Origin: Methanobacteriota archaeon
Lineage (GTDB): Archaea; Halobacteriota; Bog-38; Methanoflorentales; Methanoflorentaceae
Length of the DNA stretch: 9,714 bases
Assembly (NCBI GenBank): GCA_003170935.1
Contig: PMYA01000131.1
Coordinates: 16,044-25,757, forward strand
Direction of reading: 5' to 3'
A program made the position numbers and the translations under genes. The stretch's first letter is position 1; every line of letters starts with the position of its first letter. The notes beneath the pieces were generated by a model, which saw nothing but the letters and a program-made list of their open reading frames with translations, searched no databases and had not been told where the DNA came from. Positions 1 to 5,564 of this stretch are shown here, piece after piece.

Positions 1-236
1 AAGATGACCACCAAGGCTCCCGGGATCCCTGCTATGGCGCTGATCGCCACTGTGATCCAATCGATCGGCACTCCTATGCCAATGAGATTAGCCACGCCAA
101 GTATAATGATGCCTACGATCGCGTTGGCGAGCAGATACCAAATAATCCGAAAACCCCACCGTATGATCATACCGACAATGATTAAAACCAGTATGATGAT
201 CACGGCTGCGGCCAGGATACTGACTAGGCCTACCAT
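1..236 (-). CDS. BofA-family (pro-sigma-K processing inhibitor-like) small membrane protein, 3' end cut by window edge
   Basis: Reading the minus strand from the ATG at 236 gives 78 codons and then runs off the left edge. The product is almost entirely hydrophobic: a first helix over about residues 2-25, a short basic patch (R-W-G-F-R, about 26-30), then a second hydrophobic stretch. The middle carries the BofA-family signature: a conserved Asn and Gly (LLANAIVGIIILGVANLIGI), then IPID-like VPID and the GIPGAL segment near residues 70-75. An in-frame stop lies two codons upstream of the ATG, so this start or a later one must be used. No Shine-Dalgarno is visible; an A/T-rich element (CCTTAATCA on the minus strand, about 260-268) lies near the right distance for a leaderless transcript. 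In Bacillus BofA anchors the SpoIVFB protease in the forespore membrane; a non-sporulating archaeon must use the family differently, and that role is unknown. Confidence 0.75.
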   Translation of the reverse strand, partial: MVGLVSILAAAVIIILVLIIVGMIIRWGFRIIWYLLANAIVGIIILGVANLIGIGVPIDWITVAISAIAGIPGALVVI

Positions 237-688
237 GTGTTAAGCAAGCGCAGTTGTACTGATTAAGGTTTTGCTTTTTATGAGCGTAGAAGAACATGGA
301 CTGGGAACATTATAAACAACCGCTTCCTAAGGATATTCTACGACATATATATGCGATACTGGCGAGGTATAGAGCCGTCAGATTAAGCTTTTCAAATAGC
401 ATTTCTGCATTAACTTGTGGCGTGCTAGGCTCTAAATCGCTTATTTTGAGTGATGAAGCCCATTTTTTTCCTAACGCGCTAAGATTCCATCTGACTAGGA
501 CGATCACTATCATTCACATCGCCAGCAACTGCAAATCATGATAAATGAACCGTTCTAAAGGCGCAGCAATGAGCTAAACAGGTTTAGACAGTGCAGAATC
601 GGAAGAAATAAGCCTCAGTCAGATAGTAAGACAGAAGAATAGTTGTTGAGTACCAAAGATTCACCGATTAGCTGGACAAAATAGGAGC
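237..688. other. 452-base AT-rich divergent spacer without a convincing gene
   Basis: This spacer separates the minus-strand BofA-like gene from the plus-strand ClC gene and must carry both promoters. Two overlapping open frames occur: plus 296-541 (81 codons) and minus 310-513 (67 codons). Neither has a Shine-Dalgarno, a recognisable domain, or the G/C-rich third positions seen in the neighbouring genes. The minus frame has a more protein-like composition (mixed charged and hydrophobic residues, such as the stretch around AEMLFEKLNL) and could be a gene remnant, but I do not call it a gene. No repeat array, tRNA or strong hairpin was seen. Confidence 0.5.
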
Positions 689-1987
689 ATGACAGATAAA
701 GGAGTGCCCGAAGGTGCGGCGGAGTGCCAAACGGAACCGTCTCTCGGCGATCGCGTTCCAAGGATCCCTCTGATCATAACCATCGCTTTCATTGCCGTCG
801 CTTTCTCACTGGTTTGGTTTGCAGCATTACACTTTCTTAATACGTCTTTTTGGGGGAGTGACTTTGTCATTGCCAACCGCTGGATGATCCCGGTCGGTGT
901 CCTCTTCTTTTCGCTGCTCGTCGGGCTCTGCGGAAAGTACCTCCGAGCCCCGAACGTAATTAACGGAGGCTTCGAAGTCGTTTTAAAGGGGGGGAAACTT
1001 GATTACAAAACGTTTCCCGGTACGCTCCTTACGTCTTTCTTCTCGCTGCTTTCCGGAGCGGCCGTCGGTCCGGAGGCCCCCTTAACCTTTCTTGTGGTCG
1101 AAGTCGCCGAATGGATCGGTGATAAGGTCAAGCTGGCTGAAGAGACGAGGCTCGGATTCATGATGGCGGCAATCGCCGCGGCATTCAACGGCCTCTTTGG
1201 CAACCCCCTCTTCTCGGCGGTCTTCGCCACCGAATTACAGGAGAAAAAAGGGAGCGTGCGTTTCCTCGCGTGGAACCTGGTTGCTGGGGCTGTCGGTTAC
1301 ATGTGTTTTTCGTTGATTGGGTTTCCGGCGTTCGCCAGCAGCCTCCCCATGACGCCGGTCACTGTGATCACACTGACGTACGCGATCCTTGCGATCGTTC
1401 TTGGCATAGTTGGGTCCCTGGTGGCGATTTTCATCGGCATATCATTCAAGGGAATCGGCACGATCATGGATAAGGTGTTCAAGGATCGGTTCATGGTACG
1501 CATCATGGCTGCAGGCGTGATCATCGCCGTCATCGTCTACTTTGTCCCCGAAGTTATGTTCTCCGGCGAAGCTGAAATCCACACTATAGCCGCTAACCCG
1601 GCAGCATACGGTGTGCTGGCCCTCCTTGGCTTCGCCATTTTAAAGGTCCTCCTCCTTGCACTCTCGAGTAAGGCGGGGTATCTCGGAGGGCCAATCTTCC
1701 CGACGATGTTCTCTGCCATTATGATAGCCCTTGCCATCAACATGCTCTTCCCAAGCGTGCCAGCCGGTTTGCTCGTCACGTGCATCGTTACAGCAGCGGT
1801 CTCGTTCGCTTTGGGCGCGCCATTTACTGCCATCTTACTTACTATTACCTTTGTGACGTCTACCACACAAGAGCTTGGATATATCGCCCTCGCCGCGGCG
1901 ACAGCACTTATCATTGGAGCGGCTTTCAAGGAGCGGATGAGCCGGCGTGGTACACGTAAAAACGGGTCCCCGGAAAGTGGCTCCTGA
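689..1987 (+). CDS. ClC-family chloride channel or Cl-/H+ antiporter, divergent
   Basis: The 432-residue product is a polytopic membrane protein with about ten hydrophobic segments from residue 26 to 412 and a basic cytoplasmic tail. Family marks are visible. G-P-E-A-P (127-131) matches the G-R-E-G-P gate motif and keeps the gating glutamate as E129. AIAAAFN (161-167), followed by NPLFSAVFATE, matches the AAAFNAPLAGxLFxxE helix. GGPIFP (333-338) matches the GGxFxP anion-binding motif. The protein is divergent: the first G-S-G-I-P motif is absent (R-A-P-N-V-I-N-G-G-F at 86-95), and the proton glutamate of E. coli ClC aligns with L183 rather than Glu. It has no C-terminal CBS domains. Its role would be moving Cl- across the cytoplasmic membrane. 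AGGAG at 683-687 lies only 1 base before the ATG, so a later start (for example GTG at 704) is possible. It stands alone; an HdeD gene points towards it from the other side. Confidence 0.85.
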   Translation: MTDKGVPEGAAECQTEPSLGDRVPRIPLIITIAFIAVAFSLVWFAALHFLNTSFWGSDFVIANRWMIPVGVLFFSLLVGLCGKYLRAPNVINGGFEVVLKGGKLDYKTFPGTLLTSFFSLLSGAAVGPEAPLTFLVVEVAEWIGDKVKLAEETRLGFMMAAIAAAFNGLFGNPLFSAVFATELQEKKGSVRFLAWNLVAGAVGYMCFSLIGFPAFASSLPMTPVTVITLTYAILAIVLGIVGSLVAIFIGISFKGIGTIMDKVFKDRFMVRIMAAGVIIAVIVYFVPEVMFSGEAEIHTIAANPAAYGVLALLGFAILKVLLLALSSKAGYLGGPIFPTMFSAIMIALAINMLFPSVPAGLLVTCIVTAAVSFALGAPFTAILLTITFVTSTTQELGYIALAAATALIIGAAFKERMSRRGTRKNGSPESGS

Positions 1988-2053
1988 CGACTTCGGATCG
2001 ACCGACGAGGGCCGGGCTCCACATTCTGAAATGAGAACAAGATTGTATAGTTA

Positions 2054-2082
2054 GCCTCACGAGATTCCTCAGAATCGCGAGG
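2054..2082. repeat. Imperfect inverted repeat after the ClC gene
   Basis: CCTCACGAGATTC, then CTCA, then GAATCGCGAGG form an imperfect stem about 67 bases after the ClC stop codon. No T-run follows on the plus strand, so it is not a typical terminator. It could be an mRNA 3'-end structure or a chance pairing. Confidence 0.25.
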
Positions 2083-2160
2083 TGCCGGATATTGAACGAC
2101 ACAGTCTATCCGTGCCCGGTGAAATCTTGTACTCATCTATTCCGTGCGGACGAGTCCTGT

Positions 2161-2193
2161 AAAAAAAGACAAGGGTGATGGGTTACACCCATC
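2161..2193 (-). terminator. Hairpin plus T7 tract ending the HdeD transcript
   Basis: A perfect 7-bp inverted repeat, GATGGGT-TAC-ACCCATC (2177-2193), overlaps the HdeD stop codon. Nine bases further along the minus strand there is a run of seven T (A at 2161-2167 on the plus strand). Archaeal polymerases terminate at T-tracts, with or without a hairpin, so the T-run is the likely stop signal. The hairpin over the stop codon may stabilise the 3' end. Confidence 0.55.
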
Positions 2194-2695
2194 TTCCCAA
2201 GAGGCCCGACACTATCAGCTCTAGCCCGAAAATGATCAGCCCTATCGCGACTAGCAACACTATCGTGGCTACGCCTATCGCGGGCCAGACCAGCGCGACA
2301 ATGCCTAATATGACCGCTATTATGCCGACGATTAGCATCCCCGGAGTGCCGCGTGCGGCAACCGCTAACCCCACGAAGATCAGCGTCAATGCTACCAGCC
2401 AGCCGAGGGTCAATCCTCCCCAAAATAACGGCGCGACGAGCACTCCTAGCGCTAATAAAAATGCGATAATTGCAAAACCTGCGTTCGCAAGTCGTTGCCA
2501 TCCGGAAATGCCCTCTGAGAACACCCGGACGAATTCAATGCCAGCGATGATAAGAAGCCCGACTGCAAGGAATGCGATCAACGTCGCAGCAGTTACACCC
2601 GGATACGCGATTGCATAGCCACCCAACACAAGGACTATTATACCGGTGATGATCTCGCCTATGCGCAGCCACATACTAGTTTTTTGTTCAGCCAT
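2183..2695 (-). CDS. HdeD/DUF308 family six-helix membrane protein
   Basis: The 170-residue product has six transmembrane helices arranged as three helix pairs, the usual HdeD/DUF308 length and design. The first and third units are visibly related: YPGVTAATLIAFLAVGLLII...GIE (31-54) resembles WPAIGVATIVLLVAIGLIIFGLE (137-159), each preceded by a GIIxLxLG-like helix (18-25 and 124-131). The middle pair spans about 73-114. The N-terminus (MAEQKTSMW) is short and polar. In enterobacteria HdeD is an inner-membrane protein tied to acid resistance at high cell density; the molecular mechanism is not established, and many archaeal members are uncharacterised. The start is well fixed by GGAGGTG eight bases upstream. 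The gene is monocistronic, with its own promoter and terminator, and lies divergent to the MFS gene at 3088. Family assignment is strong; an acid-stress role is inference. Confidence 0.9.
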   Translation of the reverse strand: MAEQKTSMWLRIGEIITGIIVLVLGGYAIAYPGVTAATLIAFLAVGLLIIAGIEFVRVFSEGISGWQRLANAGFAIIAFLLALGVLVAPLFWGGLTLGWLVALTLIFVGLAVAARGTPGMLIVGIIAVILGIVALVWPAIGVATIVLLVAIGLIIFGLELIVSGLLGRWV

Positions 2696-2703
2696 GTGAT
2701 TTT

Positions 2704-2710
2704 CACCTCC
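2704..2710 (-). promoter_or_regulatory. Strong Shine-Dalgarno of the HdeD gene
   Basis: GGAGGTG on the minus strand, eight bases before the ATG at 2695. It is the best ribosome binding site in the window and fixes this start. Confidence 0.85.
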
Positions 2711-2745
2711 TATCAGTTAAACGCTAAACTATAATCTCCCTTAAT

Positions 2746-2753
2746 GTATTTAA
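2746..2753 (-). promoter_or_regulatory. TATA-like element of the HdeD gene
   Basis: TTAAATAC on the minus strand, preceded by GCGGG. Transcription starting about 25 bases further on would fall near 2722-2726 and give a leader of about 30 bases, which includes the Shine-Dalgarno. This spacing is consistent with an archaeal TBP/TFB promoter. Confidence 0.45.
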
Positions 2754-2754
2754 C

Positions 2755-3060
2755 CCGCTCGAAATGAACATCGGGGCGAACGGAGAGACGGAAGTGAATT
2801 CAAAATAGGGGAAGTAACCCCTTTTAGATAATTTCATTGAACTTAGCGTGCAGATTTTTTATCACGACACTGACTGAGCGAGCAGCACGATTGTCAAACA
2901 ATCATCCCTTCTTTTTAGTCGCGCCCTCGAATCGAAATTACAGATTAAAAACGCAAAAGTTATAGCGAAAAACCTGCTGTTATCGATGGACGACTGGTAC
3001 GCTAGTCGGCATCACATAGCGCAAGAACCAGCGGCGCGTACGTCCCCTACTTAGAACCAT
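2755..3060. other. Divergent spacer between HdeD and MFS genes, no gene seen
   Basis: This AT-rich stretch contains T-runs at about 2854-2859 and 2911-2915 and a small inverted repeat, CGACT (2991-2995) with AGTCG (3004-3008), eight bases apart. The inverted repeat lies about 80 bases before the MFS start and could be an operator half-site pair or a leader hairpin. No open frame of useful length, tRNA or repeat array was recognised. Confidence 0.4.
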
Positions 3061-3071
3061 CAATAAAAATT
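3061..3071 (+). promoter_or_regulatory. TATA-like element before the MFS gene
   Basis: CAATAAAAATT is centred about 22-24 bases before the ATG at 3088. At this distance transcription would start at or very near the start codon, giving a leaderless or nearly leaderless mRNA. This fits the lack of a strong Shine-Dalgarno. Confidence 0.4.
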
Positions 3072-3087
3072 TGCTACGGTGTTTTCG

Positions 3088-4623
3088 ATGGAAGAGAATT
3101 CACAGTTCAAATGGGGAGTCGTCTTAGTTGCGTGCATCGCCATCTTTATCATTGTTCTCGATAGCTCCGCGATGAATGTTTCCATATCGGCGGTGATCGT
3201 GGACTTAAACACTGATTTGAGCACGATTCAGGCTTTAATCGCTATATATGCGCTCACGATAGCCTCTTTCATGCTTACTGGAAGTAAGCTCCAGGACGTT
3301 TTGGGGAGGAAGAAGACCTTTTTTGCCGGCGTCATTATATACGGCATCGGAACGACTACTGCCGCTCTCAGCGTTAACGTCTTCATGCTCTTCATCGGTT
3401 GGTCACTTCTCGAGGGTATCGGGGCTGCCCTGATGTTCCCCGCGACGACTACCATGGTCAGTGCGGCGTACGAAGGCAAAGACCGACTGACGGCATTTGG
3501 CATTTGGGGGGGCATCGCCGCTATGGGAGCTGCTATCGGCCCCCTTTACGGAGGAGTACTCACGTCCTTTGCCAGCTGGCGATTCATCTTTGCGGGCGAA
3601 CTGCTCGGGGTCATTGCCGTCATCTTGATGAGATCGTACCTGCATGAATCCAAGCCATCGCTAACCTGGCGCGACATAGATCTAGGGGGCGTCGTGCTCT
3701 CAGTTATCGCGCTTGTCTGTCTCGTATTTGGCATTTTGCTGCTCGGCTCTCCGCAATATTGGCAATTCGTGCCGTTGTTCATAGTCACCGGTCTCATCGT
3801 TTTTGCCGCCTTCCTCCTTTGGCAAAGGCGGCGTACCAATCACCACGTGGAACCGTTGCTCGACATCTCTGTGCTTAAAAACCGGCTCTATGTTCTAGGC
3901 AATGCGGCTTCGGCGATCCAGCAAGCCGCCTTAGCAGGCGTGCTTTTTACATTACCTATATTCATTTTGCAAGTCTTGCGCGAGAGCGCATTTATGACAG
4001 GCGTCGCATTGCTCCCTATGTCGATAGCAATTTTCGTGCTATCGCTCACAGGGGGGCGACTCTCATCCATGTTACAAACCAAGGTAGTCACCCTCCTCGG
4101 ATTTCTGATAGCCGCGGCGGGCACGTTCCTCCTGCGGGACGTCTTTAGCCAGCACACTCAGATTGTTGACATCATCCCTGGCACAGTGATATTTGGCATT
4201 GGTGTGGGGTTGCTGCTGTCTCAGTTGACCAACCTCACCATGTCCGCTGCGCGAAAAGACCAAGAGACCGATGCCTCAGGATTTCTCAATACAGCAAAGA
4301 ACTTGGGCTACTCCGTAGGCACCGCGCTTATTGGCGCTATACTCCTTGTGGGTATCTTTAACGGGTTCGTTTCAGGGATCAGCAGCTCCACGCTGGTGAA
4401 TGAAACGACGACTCAAGAGCAGATACAACAGAATTTGTACGCTTACGCCCAAAATATGCAGACAAGCGCACCGCCCACCATCCCCCAGAGTCTCATTCCC
4501 GAAGCGCAACGCATCGTCGACAGCACGATCAGCTCGGCTATGCACCTCACGTTCATTTCACTTACTCTGATCATGCTTCTTGGCTTTGTAATAGCGCTCT
4601 TCCTGCCTCGGTCAGCGAAATAA
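3088..4623 (+). CDS. MFS transporter, DHA2 (EmrB/QacA-like) 14-helix family
   Basis: The 511-residue product has the length and hydrophobicity of a 14-helix drug:H+ antiporter-2 exporter in the cytoplasmic membrane. TM1 carries LDSSAMNV (24-31), matching the LDxTxVNVA motif of the family. Motif A is GSKLQDVLGRKK (65-76) between TM2 and TM3, and motif C is GAAIGPLYGGVL (147-158) in TM5. Motif B is degenerate: S106 stands where the usual Arg of RxxQGxGaA is found, and the Gln is Glu (E109). A long, polar, Gln/Thr/Pro-rich loop lies between the last two helices (about 433-485). The substrate cannot be told from sequence. I prefer the ATG at 3088 (GGTG six bases upstream) to an in-frame GTG at 3079, which would add three residues. 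The gene stands alone with about 215 bases before the next gene. Confidence 0.9.
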   Translation: MEENSQFKWGVVLVACIAIFIIVLDSSAMNVSISAVIVDLNTDLSTIQALIAIYALTIASFMLTGSKLQDVLGRKKTFFAGVIIYGIGTTTAALSVNVFMLFIGWSLLEGIGAALMFPATTTMVSAAYEGKDRLTAFGIWGGIAAMGAAIGPLYGGVLTSFASWRFIFAGELLGVIAVILMRSYLHESKPSLTWRDIDLGGVVLSVIALVCLVFGILLLGSPQYWQFVPLFIVTGLIVFAAFLLWQRRRTNHHVEPLLDISVLKNRLYVLGNAASAIQQAALAGVLFTLPIFILQVLRESAFMTGVALLPMSIAIFVLSLTGGRLSSMLQTKVVTLLGFLIAAAGTFLLRDVFSQHTQIVDIIPGTVIFGIGVGLLLSQLTNLTMSAARKDQETDASGFLNTAKNLGYSVGTALIGAILLVGIFNGFVSGISSSTLVNETTTQEQIQQNLYAYAQNMQTSAPPTIPQSLIPEAQRIVDSTISSAMHLTFISLTLIMLLGFVIALFLPRSAK

Positions 4624-4717
4624 GGCTTGACGCCCTTGCCGATGTCCATGATACTCGACGGTTTACTGAAACGCTTCACACCATCAATCGGGGCGCTTAG
4701 CAGTTTCTAGTTCGATA

Positions 4718-4730
4718 CCGAAGACTTCGG
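4718..4730. repeat. Perfect short palindrome CCGAAG-A-CTTCGG
   Basis: A 6-bp perfect inverted repeat around a single A, about 95 bases after the MFS stop and 110 before the PsiE-family start. Without a T-run it is not a terminator. It could be a protein binding site or part of the upstream region of the PsiE-family gene. Confidence 0.3.
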
Positions 4731-4840
4731 GTTAACTGCTGTCACAAAAGCATTCCACGCGGTACAGCTGAACCTCGTGGGTACAAGATAACTAGCCTTA
4801 TTTCGCAAGACTAAAGTAGCTGTTTGTTTAACGCTGTTTG

Positions 4841-5257
4841 ATGGTATCCGAACCACCGGAGGGCTATCGGCGGATAGTGCAGATTTTTGAAGCTTCTGAG
4901 CTAGTGCTTTACAGTGCTGTGGCCTTTTTGCTCATCGTTATTGCGGTCATCTCGCTTTTAGTCGAAGTATCGAACATTGGCAATTATCTGACTAGTGCTT
5001 CGCCGATACTTGTGCTAGAAGAGCTGTTCCTCACCATCATTATACTTGAATTGCTCATGACGGTCGTTGGTTACATGAAGAGAAGAGCGATCAACCTCGC
5101 GCTATTGCTAGGTGTTGGCCTAACCGCCATGATTCGGAAGATTATAACGGTAGGGTTCTCCTCCACCAATTACCAAGAATTTGCTCTCGTGTTGATTGCG
5201 ACGGCCATTCTCGTAGCAGCGATTATATTTGTGGGAGACAGGACAATAAAAGCTTGA
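4841..5257 (+). CDS. PsiE-family (phosphate-starvation-inducible E) membrane protein
   Basis: The 138-residue product has about four membrane helices: roughly 21-43, 57-78, 85-104 and 115-132. It matches the PsiE family pattern. A Glu-rich hydrophobic helix, VLEELFLTIIILELL (58-72), is followed by a basic loop (YMKRRAI, 78-84), then GVGLTAMIRKII (91-102) with the family's characteristic Arg-Lys after a helix, and a C-terminal helix ending in a charged tail. PsiE of E. coli is induced by phosphate starvation and its biochemical role is unknown, so no activity can be assigned here. The ATG at 4841 is preferred over a TTG directly before it (4838). No clear Shine-Dalgarno is present. A small single-helix frame begins ten bases after the stop and may be cotranscribed. 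Confidence 0.75.
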   Translation: MVSEPPEGYRRIVQIFEASELVLYSAVAFLLIVIAVISLLVEVSNIGNYLTSASPILVLEELFLTIIILELLMTVVGYMKRRAINLALLLGVGLTAMIRKIITVGFSSTNYQEFALVLIATAILVAAIIFVGDRTIKA

Positions 5258-5267
5258 ATCAGGAGCG

Positions 5268-5375
5268 CTGTTTGAGGAACCGCGTAAGCTTATCACAGTC
5301 TCTTTGATTGCACTCATCATCTTTTTGTTCGTGTTCGTGTGGCTCCTCGCGGTGCTGTTCCGCGTGTTGGACTAG
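5268..5375 (+). CDS. Probable small single-helix membrane protein with non-standard CTG start
   Basis: A 35-codon frame opens shortly after the PsiE-family gene and ends with TAG at 5373. After a charged start (F-E-E-P-R-K-L) one hydrophobic helix covers about residues 8-31, then F-R-V-L-D ends the protein. Third codon positions are mostly G or C, like real genes of this window and unlike the spacers. An in-frame stop at 5247 limits the start. No ATG or GTG opens the frame before the helix: the candidates are CTG at 5268, with AGGAG at 5261-5265 (only two bases away), or TTG at 5304 inside the helix. It may be translated by coupling to the upstream gene, be a decayed gene whose ATG was lost, or be chance. 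I do not recognise a family. The layout (charged head, one helix, short tail) is that of small membrane regulators, but no function is claimed. Confidence 0.45.
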   Translation: MFEEPRKLITVSLIALIIFLFVFVWLLAVLFRVLD

Positions 5376-5564
5376 TAAGCGCTGTTCTAAGGGGATTGCG
5401 TCCTAACACAGCTCAATCGAGCGTGGACGTCTAGCGAAAGAAGATATGCAGGTGTATCATTAAGCTGCTATCTAATTCATCAAAGCCAACGCTGCTTCAA
5501 TAGTATTTGCAGCGGAACGGTCAATCGTTCACGGTTCAATCATCTGAACTGCGAAGGGTTTGAC
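5376..5564. other. Convergent spacer between small ORF and glutamate decarboxylase
   Basis: No gene or strong terminator is seen. A loose tandem similarity, ACGGTCAATCGTTC followed by ACGGTTCAATCATC (5517-5544), is the only structure noted. Neither strand carries a T-run of six or more. Confidence 0.4.

Noticed and set aside
4..243. Plus-strand open frame at the left edge
   Set aside because: Its many Ile, Met, Thr and Pro are what the reverse of hydrophobic codons gives; the minus-strand BofA-like reading is the real one.
1537..2136. Open frame of 199 codons on the minus strand
   Set aside because: It lies mostly antisense to the well-supported ClC gene and its translation is basic and low in family-like patterns; a shadow frame.
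2175..2618. Plus-strand open frame of 147 codons
   Set aside because: Antisense to the HdeD gene, which has a strong Shine-Dalgarno and clear family features.
2853..2915. T-runs in the HdeD/MFS spacer as terminators
   Set aside because: No transcript is expected to arrive there on the plus strand, since the upstream plus-strand gene (ClC) ends about 870 bases earlier; they are more likely part of an AT-rich promoter region.
3079..3087. GTG start adding three residues to the MFS protein
   Set aside because: The ATG at 3088 is better placed relative to GGTG and the TATA-like element; the GTG is only an alternative.
5517..5544. Tandem repeat of about 14 bases
   Set aside because: The two copies match only with an insertion and mismatches; not enough to call a repeat, and no array follows.
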